Positions 33,440-43,513 of a DNA stretch of 64,000 nucleotides are shown here, piece by piece. The stretch comes from Locusta migratoria (taxonomy: Eukaryota; Arthropoda; Insecta; Orthoptera; Acrididae), in contig CM048750.1 in NCBI GenBank assembly GCA_026315105.1, forward strand, positions 399,341,002 to 399,405,001. The letters run 5' to 3'. Below the pieces are notes generated by a model, which was not told the DNA's origin, made no database searches, and saw only the letters and a list, made by a program, of their open reading frames with translations. Position numbers and translations under genes: made by a program. The first letter of the stretch is position 1; the number at the start of each line of letters is the position of its first letter.

Positions 33440-35081
33440 GATTCCCTCCTTGTGAACAGAACAGTCAGTGGGTTGAGCCTTTCCTGACTTTTACTGTTCC
33501 TGGGGAAGTTTTCAATTCTTTTTAAGGTGCTGAAACTGCACTCTGCTTCTGCTGTCGAAATTGGTGTCATTAGCGCAATTTGTAATTTTTGTGCACTTCA
33601 GTGTACGATTCTTCAAAGGAAAGTTCCACAAAGAGAGTAAACAGCTCACAAACCAATGTAATGCCTCTAAATGTATCATTGTGATAAATCACTAGCAATT
33701 CATTTTTCAATTTTTTGTGAAAAATAAACGGCCTGTAGTTTAACGAAAAAGTACTGATCAAACTGACCGGGAAATGATCTCTAAAAGTAGCAAACTTTTT
33801 CAGATGACTCATAAATACATGAGAGTTTTGAAATCTTCCCTTCAGTTGGTTGGACATATCACACACTTCTTTGGCATATGCTGTCAAGTAAGTTCATTGC
33901 AACATTTGGAAAGTTTTCTGGGAGGAGCAATACACTCATCATCAGAAACACGAACTGCTTCTGAACTGTGTTAATAGAAGATATCACATGTTTCATGATA
34001 TCATAGAAAAAATTTAGGAGGAACAAAAAGTATGGATTGTGAAGTACATTTCTTAATGCAAATGCTTCTCGTATAATCATGCCAGGAATCCTCTTTTTCA
34101 ATCTTTTGAAAACATTACAATAAGTGCAATTTGTTTTCTTCAACAGTATTTACAATGCAGGGCTGGAAGTTCCATCTAGTTGAAGAGACTGAAGGAATTC
34201 TCTTATTGCAGACTGCTTGTAACAAATCACTTCGCTTGCTAAATGAAGAAAAAAAAACATTGTAAAACCACAAATATTTGCGAAGAACAACTTTATCGAC
34301 TTTATGCTTTTACCGGAAGCATTCTGAAGAACCAAATTCATATGGTGTACATAGCAGTGAACATAGTGTAGTTGGCATGTGGGAAGTGCTCTGCATCAGT
34401 GTCTACACACCACTGAGACTGCCACTCATTACTGGGGCGCCATTGTATGCCAGAGCAACGAGTTTTTCTTGAACACTGAAAGGTTACAGACTTCTTTTTA
34501 AAACCTCACCAAGTCCATATGCTGTCCTATGATCGACGTTTTCAAAGGAAAGAAATTTTTCTATAGGTTTCTTTCCCTTAATGTACTGCAGTACAATGAC
34601 AAATTGACTTTTGCACGCAATATCTGTTGTTTCGTCAGCCTGCACAGAAACGAAAGTGGCATCGTTAATCTCTTTAATCAGTTCTTCGATGTAAACTTGA
34701 TATGTATATTTACGCACGAAATTACTAGAGCTGCATAAGTGATCATCTAATACAAGTCAAGATTTCCCAAAAGAGATAACAAGTATAAGAAATTGCCACG
34801 GTTTGCCGACTATTGTTTTTAATTGTGAGCTCATAGGCGAACTCGTGCATTCCACAAAACATTAAGCACTCTACTATTCTCTTTAATATGTGTCTGTTCT
34901 TTGTAACTAATTCATTATGTTTACAAATTGACATTTTACATGCTGAATCAATCTGAGCAGCAAACATTTCATATTTACAAGCATTTTCTAAAGGAAGTCC
35001 ACTTTCCTCATGTTTCTTAATTCGTTCACTGAAATGCTTGCAGCCTACTGTTTTCCACAATTCTTCACCACCAAACAACAC
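33440..35081 (-). pseudogene. hAT-like transposase (ZMYM/DUF4371 type), decayed
   Basis: Minus-strand pieces in order are LLFGGEELWKTVGCKHFSERIKKH (35081 side), FVSVQADETTDIACKSQFVIVLQYIKGKKPIEKFLSF (34484-34717), a hydrophobic middle (34143-33859), and KLKNELLVIYHNDTFRG followed by TPISTAEAECSFSTLKRIENF near 33570-33500. ADETTD is the first catalytic Asp region of the RNase H-like fold, and the last block is the hAT C-terminal dimerisation domain. Many stops and frameshifts separate the pieces. The N-terminal side is interrupted by SINEs at 35.1-36.0 kb; MEEKLEIEHLGVYQPKRFLD on minus near 36170 may be its continuation. Confidence 0.75.
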
Positions 35082-35094
35082 ACAGTAGAAACAA

Positions 35095-35415
35095 AATAAT
35101 TTTTCATATTCACAGAATATATGACATCAATTGCGAATAGGCAAAGCAGAAAATGTGTACCCAGCCGGGATTCGAACCCGGGTATCCTGCTTTCTAGGGA
35201 ATTACACTGACCAATACACCACTCTGGGGACACAGTGATCACCGCACCTGCAAGGACTACCTAAGCACGCCTCCCGTCAGATACAAATTCCCAGCTTTAC
35301 CCTGCCCACAGTACTCAAACTCGTAGTCACTATGCACTAATTCCAGTAAGAGTAAGGGCCTCAAACTTTGCCTGCCCCTCCCTACTAACAAAGGATCATC
35401 GCTCATCACCAGCAT

Positions 35416-35457
<42 letters not shown>

Positions 35458-35510
35458 CGCGCACGCGTCTGTTCCGAAAAAATAGACGTCACTTCTGATC
35501 CCGCAGTTGT
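35095..35510 (-). mobile_element. tRNA-derived SINE (type A) with (GT)n(GC)n
   Basis: Same layout as at 1100: cacagaatatatgacatcaa, a tRNA-like head with B box (ccgggattcgaacccgggta on plus), the cctgcccacagtactcaaac body, then GT and GC dinucleotide runs at 35420-35464. It is inserted into the hAT transposase remnant. Confidence 0.85.
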
Positions 35511-35645
35511 TATTCTTCCATATTCACAGAATATCAACTGTGAATGGGCAAAGCTGAAAATTTGTACCCAGCTGGGATTCGAACCCAGATCTCCAGCTTT
35601 CTAGGCAGTTGCGCTGACTTCTACACCACTGGAGACACAATGATC
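35511..35645 (-). mobile_element. partial type A SINE (arm of an inverted pair)
   Basis: A second minus-oriented head region with ggattcgaacccagatctcc and acaccactggagacacaatg. It is followed at once by a plus-oriented copy, so the two form a large inverted repeat. Confidence 0.8.
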
Positions 35646-35990
35646 ACCGGTGACGGGCAATGATCCTTTCGTTAGTGGGGTTTGGGGTGGGCAAAGTTTG
35701 AGGCCCTTACTCTTACAGGAATTAGTACATAGTGACTACGAGTTTGAGTACTACTGTGGGCAGGGTAAACCTGGGAATTTGTATCAGACGGAAGGTGTGC
35801 TTAGGTAGTCCTTGCAGGTGCAGTGATCACTGTGTCTCCAGTGGTGTAGAGGTCAGCGCAACTGCCTAGAAAGTGGGAGACCCAGGTTCAAATCCCGCAT
35901 TGCCCATTCGCAGTTTATGTCGTATATTCTGTGAATATGAAAGAATAACAACTGCAGGATCCGAAGTGACGTCTGTTCTTTCAGAACAGA
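35646..35990 (+). mobile_element. type A SINE in opposite orientation
   Basis: On plus: ccttactcttacaggaatta, gtgtctccagtggtgtagag, gtcagcgcaactgcctagaa, a degraded B box (aggttcaaatccc), then ttctgtgaatatgaaagaat and gtctgttctttcagaacaga. It is the mirror image of the preceding fragment. Confidence 0.82.
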
Positions 35991-36170
35991 TGCCACATGT
36001 ATATAAAACAATTTTTGTCTCTCTTTACTCACAGTTAGCCAAGACTTTTTGCAGAATCATATATGGCAGAAAGTTCTCTTCTTCTTTCCCTCAAGTTGAG
36101 ACATCAAGAAATCTTTTTGGTTGATATACACCTAAGTGCTCGATTTCTAGCTTCTCTTCCATACTTAATA

Positions 36171-36752
36171 AATGAAAGGACATTTTAAGCAAAGAGTCTA
36201 CTTTATTCATACAAAATTCAGTTTAGAAACACTCAAGTTGCAACCACACAGCTCCAGAATATGGAACACTACTGACAGTTGGCCTTGTTTGCTGTTGACG
36301 AGTGGCAGGGAGGAGGGGGGGGGAGGAGGGAAGGCAGGCAGTGAGGCACTTGATGTAGGTGCTAAGGGCCCAGGGTCGCCGGATCCAATCTCTGCAAACC
36401 TGTAGACAGGTGTGCAAGGGGGTGGAGAATGTGAGTGTGACAGGTACAGCCCGTTTTACTGGGGTGCAGGGGGAGAGGGGCACGGGAGAGCCGCCGGGTC
36501 GCGGATGCTGGGCCGCAAGCAGCACTAGGGCGAGGAGGGGGAAAGGGAAACAGCTCTGTGACGTCACTGCAACTGCAGTGTTAGGAGGTTGGGAGTATGG
36601 GCAATGGCTGTGTAACAGAGGGGGTTCTACGTACATCAGGCACATGCTAGCGGGCTCTCAGCTATGCTGTGGTGAGAGACAAGTGAAACCATTTGATCGC
36701 TTTATTTTAAATTGAGTTAAAATGTTGAGGAGATCATGTCACACTACAACTG
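36171..36752. other. intron, GC-rich stretch, nothing recognised
   Basis: Contains a G-rich run (36305-36330) and overlapping open frames on both strands (36223-36645 minus, 36359-36715 plus) without a recognisable domain. The composition is richer in GC than the surroundings. No evidence for a gene. Confidence 0.45.
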
Positions 36753-37161
36753 TGCCCGTTAGCCTCGTGTCTCGTGCGAAGTGTGGAATACGAACTGGCC
36801 TGATGCGAGCTGGTGTGAAATCGGGCATTGTTTCCAAAATTCCTCTCCAGAACGACTGTCGTGTGAAGTCGGGAAATCATCAGCTACCTACGGCGGTGAC
36901 TGTGTGTTGGTTGGAGTCCACAGTTCAGGACTCAAACACCATATTGGCATACTATACTGATGGTGGATTATGGAGGTGAGTGACGCAGGCTGGGCACACT
37001 TTGCCACTTAACTGTGATTTTTGGTCGTTAAATATGCCTTCTTCCAGCTGAGTTCTGCTCTTTTACCTAGTTAGTGGACAGTGGGAACCTTCCGCCTCAG
37101 GCTGATGTAATTAAGCCAGTTCATATTCCACACTTCACATGAGCCACGAGGCTAACGGGCA
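36753..37161. repeat. inverted repeat pair with ~47-bp arms
   Basis: The left arm 36753-36799 (tgcccgttagcctcgtg... gaactggc) and right arm 37115-37161 (gccagttcatattccacact... aacgggca) are near reverse complements, separated by about 315 bp. They could be ends of a small fold-back element, but no flanking direct repeat was identified. Confidence 0.6.
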
Positions 37162-38137
37162 TCACCATCGTTCTGCTGATACTGAGGCAGCACACCACTG
37201 CCACTCCCTACCACTAACCTATACGCTTGGCCACTACCCCCACAACAGTTATGTCTGGCATATTACTTCAAGAGGATATGCTTAGCAGAAGGCCAACCTG
37301 ACATTACGTTGAAGTAAAGCACAAGAAAGACTGTTGTATGCTCCTTGAGTAGTATTTCAGCTGTTCCACTGTAGTGGGGAACCCACCTCCACATGCATAT
37401 AATTTACTTTTATTTTACATCCCAAGCCAGACCGACATACATATGGCCAGTGGACGAGGTGCCACTGGCCGTCTAACACAGAAGTGAGGTCTTCAAAATG
37501 ATGGGGCAACTGGACTGGATGGTCAACAATTGTTATGACACTGTTATGCTTTGAGGTGCTGAGACATTGCAAACTACTGCTTCACACTGGTTTTACACAT
37601 TTAATTACTCCTCTATTTCCACTCATATTGACAGGTAATACGCACTCTTACATCTTATTTGTACTTCAACTCCAACTGCCTTCTATACCATTTATCACTT
37701 ACTACTTGCACTGCAATCACAGGACTGATTCTCTCATTGTAGCGTCAAGAATATTACTTAATATTTTCCTCAGAAAAACTAACAGGTTTTGCTCATCTGC
37801 TTTTATAAATTATGGGTTTCTGAATCAGAGCTACTGGAAGAATTACACTTTGACAGAGCCAAGTTTGAAGCTTCTCAAAACAGCTGTACTGCACAGCATG
37901 TATCTTAAGCCAAAACAAGCTTTGTTTGCCACTCATATTGTTGCTGTAATCTCAATTTCCATTTAATTGTGTTCACTGAGGATGTTTCCCAAATAATTAA
38001 TGGCATCTGCCCTTTTAAAAGTGAGATCTTAACTGTCAGTGGACTATCATAGGATGCCTTGTTCACAACAATGTACTCCGTTTTCTCCATAATGATTTCT
38101 AACACTGCTCTCCTTGCAGTCAGGGCGGTTAGTCATG
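37162..38137. other. intron, nothing recognised
   Basis: About 1 kb with no recognisable repeat or coding signal. The 143-codon plus frame at 37535-37966 has no familiar domain and looks like chance. Confidence 0.45.
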
Positions 38138-39299
38138 TGGTTGTGGTCCTTAGTCTGGGGATTGGTTTGATGCAGCTCTCCACCCTACTCTATTCTGAGC
38201 AAGCATTTTCATCTTCCCGTATGAACAGCAACCACCATCGATTTGAATCTGCTTACTGTATTCATCTCTTGGTCTCCCTCTGTGAGTTTTACCCCCTTTG
38301 ATGCTAAATTCATGACTCCTTAATGTCTACAAATGTGCCCTACCAATGAATCCCTTCTTTTAGTCAAGGTATTCCTTCTACTGTACAAGGCAACACTCCA
38401 CACAAATGCCTTCAGAAAAATACTTCCTTACACTTAATTTAACATGGTAACAAATTTCTCTTTTTCAAATACTTTTCTCCCCATTCCCATTCTTCATTTT
38501 ATATCCTCTGTACTGTAACCACCAGATATTTTACTGTCCAAGTAACAAAACTCACCTATCACCTTTCCTGTTCTGTTATTTAATTTAATTCCTCTAGAAT
38601 CACCATATTCTCATAGCCTGCATTCCATTTCCCTTGTTTTCCTCTTGTTAATGTTCATCTTATTCACTCGTTTCAACTCACTGGCTACAACCCTGTCTTA
38701 CTCCCTCCCCAACCACTGCATCCCTTTCAACGCTGATAACTGCTATCTGGTTTTTGTACAGGTTGTAATTAACCTTCAGTTTCTTATATTTTACTCCTGC
38801 TTGGTTCAGAATTTGAAAGAGTGTATTCCAATTAATATTGTCAAAAGCTTTCTCCAAATCTACAAAAGCTAGAACTGTAGGTTTGCCTTTCCTTAACCAT
38901 CTTTTAAGATAAACCATCAAGTCAGTATTGACTCCTGTGTTCCTACATTTCTGTGTATTCAAACTGATCTTCCCCGAGGTCAGCTTCTACCAGATTTTCC
39001 ACCCTTCTGTAAATAATTCGTGTTAAAATTTTCCGGCATTACTTATTAAACTGATGGTTCTGTATTTTTCATACCTGTCTGTGACTGCTTTGTTTGGAAT
39101 AGGGATTACAATAATTTTTTTCTTAAAGTCTGGGAATATTTCACCTGTTTCATACATCTTACCACACCATGTGAAATAGTTTCATCATGGCTGACTCTCC
39201 CAGAGACTTCATTAACTATGAGGGAATGTCGTCTACTCCAGGAGCCTTGTTTCAACATAAGTCTTCAGTGGTCTGTTTAATTCTTTTCTCAACTTCGTT

Positions 39300-39470
39300 G
39301 GTTGTGACTGGGGGATCAAACTGCCTAGTCATCAGTCCCCTGTTGGGGAGGGGAAAGGGAAAGGAAATACAGTCCATAACGAAGGAAGGAAGGAAGGAAG
39401 AAAGAAAGAAAGACTACATTAGCTTAGGGCACTGTACTTGCCACACACATACTCGTGAAAGAACTGTTGA
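39300..39470. repeat. short insertion in the RTE fragment, with GGAA/GAAA tract
   Basis: gttgtgactgggggatcaaa...catcagtccc, then a (GGAA)n(GAAA)n tract at about 39390-39412, and ctcgtgaaagaactgttgag. This is absent from the RTE order seen elsewhere, so it is probably a small SINE-like insertion. Class unknown. Confidence 0.4.
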
Positions 39471-39777
39471 GCCCCTTGTGGGATCAGTACAGTATCTCCT
39501 GTTTCATCTTCATGTACTTCCTTGTCCCTTTCTTCAACATTGTCTCGAAGTACATTTTCCTTATACAGTCCCTCTATGTATTCTTTTCACCTTTCAGCTT
39601 TCCTTTCTTTGCTCAGAACTGATTTTCCATCTGAGCTGCTTTTCTTATCTGATTAGTTGCCTAATGTTCCCTCCGAGTTTTCAATTTATTCAGGTCCCAT
39701 CTGCTTATTTTCCTCCCTTTCTGCACTTTCTCCAGTTTCAGTCTACAGTTCATAACCAATAAGCTATGCCAGAGTCT

Positions 39778-39965
39778 ATATCTACCCTCCACCACTCAGG
39801 GGGCTCACTTCTTTCGCGAGAACGTTTGTGGCGAGCACAGGGCCCCAAGCTAATGCAGTCTTCCATCCTTCTCTACTTCCGGACTGCATTTCCTTTCCCC
39901 CTCCCCTCCTTTCCTATTCTCACTCCTTCACCTCCCCACCGGGGGAGTAGTAACCTTAACAGTTT
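39778..39965. repeat. second short insertion in the RTE fragment
   Basis: ctaccctccaccactcaggg to caccgggggagtagtaacc interrupts the RTE order. It is pyrimidine-rich and non-coding. Class unknown. Confidence 0.4.
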
Positions 39966-40246
39966 AGTCCCGCTATCCCAACCGAACAACCCAACAAAAT
40001 CTGCCCTCGATATGTCTTACAGTTTAAAACCTGATGTCTCCTGGTTTCTTCCATGTATACAGCTGCCTTTCACAAGTCTTAAATTTAGTGTTTGTTATTA
40101 TTAAATTATGTTCTGTGCTAAATTCTACAAGGAGGCTATTTCAATGCTTTTGCCCAGTCCATATTCACCTACAGTTTTTCCATTCCTACCTTTTCCTACT
40201 ACCGAATTACAGTCCTCCATCACAATTAAGTTTTCCTCTCCCTTAA

Positions 40247-42190
40247 CCCTCCGACTGCTGTGGACATGTTAATTTGTCTCACCTCACCTTTCCCCTGGTG
40301 CAGCGGACACGTTTACGTACAGCCATTGGGATTTCCTACAGCGCTATGGACGTTTTGATACGTCCGGTGCTGCCACGCCCCTCACTTCTACAGACGAGTT
40401 TAGGCACACTGAGTGGCAGCTTCCTAAGCGCAACTGATGTGTTAATACACAGGGCTGTCTTCTGCTCTTCACTTCCAGTAGCTGTTCAGTGTTCTGGCTG
40501 TATAGTTCAAGAGTGCATATATGTTTGTTGGTGTGATCTGTCTTTGAAAAATTCAACTTCATTTCCCGTGTCGTCATAATTTTTGTTGTTTACTGTGGCA
40601 AAAATGTCATGTCGCCCTGATTGCACGGATAGAGAGATCCTGGATATGCTCACTAGGAGTGACAGTCAGTGTGAATTATCTAACTGATGAATCTTCAACA
40701 GAATCTTGAAGCTGTACTCCTCAGCCCTCTACATCAGAGGGAGAGCAAGATGTACAGCCAGCAGTTCCTCAGAATCCGAGGAATCAGAAAGTGACAGTGA
40801 AAGCGTTCGGAATAAGAGCTCGCTTTAGTGACACATTTGGTTGGAAAGAAACTAATTTCCAGCCATTACATTGTGACTTTAATGACTCGAGTGCAGGACA
40901 TGAATGTCAACTACATACTGCCTCAAGCATTCTTTCATTTTTTATGATATTTATATCTGTAGAACTGTTGCAATTTATTGCAGATGAAACAAATCAATTT
41001 TACATTTACACCGGAGACAATAATACAGAGTCTGTGAATTCTCGACTGTCAAAGAGGGAAGACACTGGCTTTCAGGAAATGTATTGTTTGGTTGCTATTT
41101 CCCTTCTAATGGTGCAAGTTAAGAAGTTAAAATTAAGTGATTATTGGTCCAGAGATACACTTATGAACACACCAGTTTTTAGCTAAATTATGTCCCGAGA
41201 CAGTGTGTTTTTGTTTTGTTTTTTGTTTTTTTTTTCTTTCTTTCCTTTCTGAGAATGCTACACTTCAAATGATAAGTCTGCGAGTACCAAAGGTGAGAAC
41301 CTTTTAAGCAATAAATTCCATCTAAGCGAAATAGATTTGGGATAAAGACATTTGTACTGTGTGACTGTCAGAGTGGTACAGTTTGGATTTTATTGTATAT
41401 ACAGGCTCAACAACAGAAACTGGGTTCCACAATTTACAGAAAAATGGTGATGTTGTAGCAACTCTTATGGAACCATATTTGGAAAAGGGTCATATACTGT
41501 TTGTCAATAATTGGTACTCCATCCCAGAACTGTTCCTCTGGCTTCATAACAATACAACAGCTGCATGAGGCACTGTTCATACGAATAGGTGCAACATGCC
41601 AAAACTGCAGAAGAAATTAAAAGAGGAGAAACTGAGTTTATGTTCACCAACAAGATCCTTACTATCAAGTGGTGCAATAAGACAGAGCTGTTCATGTTGA
41701 CCACGTCACACATCACAAACGGTTGAAACAGAGAAGACCGACAGAAATACTGGCGAAAAGATAAGGAAACCGCAATGTATTGTGGATTACAATTTGAGTG
41801 TGGGTTCAGTTGACCGATGTGACATGTTACTGAGCTCAGTGGGATCAGACCGTAAGACGGAAATGTTATAAGAAATACTTTTTTCACATTCTGGATTTGT
41901 ACATTTTAAATGCTCATGCTCTCCACAGGTCAGTAACAGGGCAAAAAATGGCACACGGACAGTTTCAACTTTCTCTCTTAAGGGAGATTGTAGAAAAATA
42001 AGCCACTTAAGAGAAAAAGCTGGTAGGGGAAGGCACTATGATGCTGAGAATCCTCTGTGTTTCACAGGGAGACGTTTTCCAGATGTTATTCTAAATGAAC
42101 ATTCGCAGGACACAAAGTGCGCCAAGAAACTAGATACCAATGCAAAACTTGCAATGTTCCATCATGTGTATTACTAATCATTGGGAACTA
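40247..42190 (+). mobile_element. PGBD4-like piggyBac remnant, right end lost
   Basis: It starts with TTAA (40243-40246) followed by CCCTCCGACTGCTGTGG, a piggyBac-style end. The plus strand keeps pieces of a DDE transposase: FGWKETNFQPLHCDFNDSSA near 40840, the block FVNNWYSIPELF near 41505 (usually FVDNWY), the LSVGSVDRCDMLLSS block near 41790, and a C-terminal histidine/cysteine tail near 42050-42175. Stops and frameshifts are common. No matching right terminal repeat or TTAA is found before the PLE tail at about 42255. Confidence 0.75.
41383..41568 (+). pseudogene. piggyBac transposase core fragment
   Basis: The frame reads YTGSTTETGFHNLQKNG and VVATLMEPYLEKGHILFVNN followed by WYSIPELFLWLHNN, ending at a stop. 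In this family the second catalytic Asp lies in the FxDNWY block; here it reads FVNNWY, so the Asp is replaced by Asn and catalysis should be lost even if the gene were repaired. Confidence 0.75.
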
Positions 42191-42254
42191 AATCAGAGAG
42201 TGTTTATTGACACTCTGAATGAATTCCTAAGAGTAGAAAGAAAAAACTATGATA

Positions 42255-42464
42255 TATAACTCCGGAGATGGGAACTTGCCCTTCAGCATATTCTCTCTTC
42301 CCGGTGCCCACCTGGTCTCAACCTCCACTAAATTCGAATTCTGCCCATCATTCTACAACATCTTTGCCTCGGTTCTCTGGACAGAGCGTCTGTCTTAACT
42401 GGTATCTCTGTCCAACTTATTTGCTTTCTACAAATGTCTACCTTGGTGTGTTTGCATGTGTATA

Positions 42465-42519
<55 letters not shown>

Positions 42520-42560
42520 TATGTTTCTGTCGACGAGCCTGTACTTTAGGTAAGTCAAAT
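42255..42560 (+). mobile_element. PLE tail (plus)
   Basis: The end of the PLE coding is visible (ctccggagatgggaacttgc to ctggtctcaacctccactaa), then the 3' tail, a (GT)n run at 42474-42518, gtcgacgagcctgtacttta and GGTAAGT at 42549-42555. The hammerhead-like core is missing between tail and GT run. Confidence 0.8.
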
Positions 42561-42599
42561 ATCTTTATTTTATACCTATTTTTCCCACCTGGAAAGTCT

Positions 42600-42789
42600 C
42601 CTTCCAAATAATATACACACAAAACTGAGCTTTCACAATCTAAGGTTGCTTCATCAGAAAGAGAAGGAAAGGAATGGGAAAAGGAAAGGATGGGGGTTTT
42701 AATGGAGTGGGTAAGGAGTCATTACAATCCCGAGAGAGAAAATACTTACCTTGGGGGGGGGAGGGGGGAAGGTAAACAAGCATGCACAC

Positions 42790-42828
<39 letters not shown>

Positions 42829-42835
42829 AGACTTT
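42600..42835 (-). mobile_element. PLE tail (minus) with hammerhead-like motif
   Basis: On minus: AAGGTAAGT near 42743, then the ribozyme-like motif at 42626-42659: CTGATGA (rc of 42651-42657), stem GCAACC-TTA-GATTGT, GAAAGC. A (TA)n run at 42795-42826 separates it from the next tail. Confidence 0.75.
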
Positions 42836-43156
42836 CCTGGTGGGAAAAATATGTATAAAAATAAAGATTGACTTACCCAAAGCACAGGCTGGCTCACCGA
42901 TCGATACAAAAAACACAAATAAAAACACACAAACATTCAAGCTTTCGTAACCGTTGGTTGCTTCATCAGGAAAACAGTACGGAAGGAAGGAAGGAAGGGG
43001 GGGGGGGGGAAAGGAAAGGATGCGGCTTTTAAGGGAGTGGATGAGGGGTCATCATCCCAATCCCAGGACCGGTAGGACTTACCTTAGGGGAAGAAAATGA
43101 ATGTAAACCAATACACCCACACCCACACATATACACATACGTGTTGCGCGCGTGCG

Positions 43157-43205
<49 letters not shown>
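42836..43205 (-). mobile_element. PLE tail (minus) with canonical CTGATGA core
   Basis: On minus: AAGGTAAGT near 43076, the motif at 42938-42971 (CTGATGA, stem GCAACC-AAC-GGTTAC with one C-A mismatch, GAAAGCTTG), then a leader ending in GGTAAGT at 42871-42877. The (CA)n run at 43160-43205 marks its far end. Confidence 0.75.
42938..42971 (-). ncRNA. hammerhead-ribozyme-like motif, best core match
   Basis: CTGATGA is rc of 42963-42969 and GAAA is rc of 42943-42946. Stem II has five of six pairs. Among the tails in this window it has the canonical core with all invariant positions. Stem III is only AGCT followed by T at the expected cleavage position, so a dimeric fold may be needed. Confidence 0.5.
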
Positions 43206-43207
<2 letters not shown>

Positions 43208-43513
43208 AAACAGCACCGTAAGGGGCACCTACTATATTCGGGGGCCATACATTATAAATAATATTAGGCACCCAAGATGTTAATTATTACAATACCCAAA
43301 CAAAGGAAGAGATTGCAGGCTAAGGAGATAAATGAATTCGTGAGATAAAAATTGTAGTACTGAGGGATACCACTTGATAAAAATAATATTCAAGTGTAAG
43401 GCTATATACGCAATGCATCCAACTAATTTGCACACGGAATAAGTGCGTTCCTCAGCTTGTAATGGAGTCCCCCTCCTGAATATGTGATTAATGATGGAAA
43501 TTCTCCTCAGAGA
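43206..43513. other. intron, nothing recognised
   Basis: Short stretch between PLE tails and the palindrome. No feature seen. Confidence 0.45.

Larger units (their letters stand above)
38138..40243 (-). mobile_element. RTE-like LINE fragment, rearranged
   Basis: The minus strand starts at the 3' tail (rc of gttgtggtcctta at 38138) and runs back through the C-terminal region (38200-38600), RT (38678-38962, LAFVDLEKAFDNINWNTLFQ and GVRQGCSQ), and upstream coding up to about 40243. Deletions and two foreign pieces (39300-39470 and about 39778-39965) interrupt it. A piggyBac remnant begins at the TTAA at 40243. Confidence 0.75.

Noticed and set aside
36223..36715. Overlapping open frames on both strands in a GC-rich patch, possibly a host exon.
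   Set aside because: No recognisable domain, no matching splice context and no support from neighbours. The openness follows from GC-rich composition.
37535..37966. A 143-codon plus-strand frame in intron sequence.
   Set aside because: Composition and lack of any motif suggest chance; no promoter, splice or homology support.
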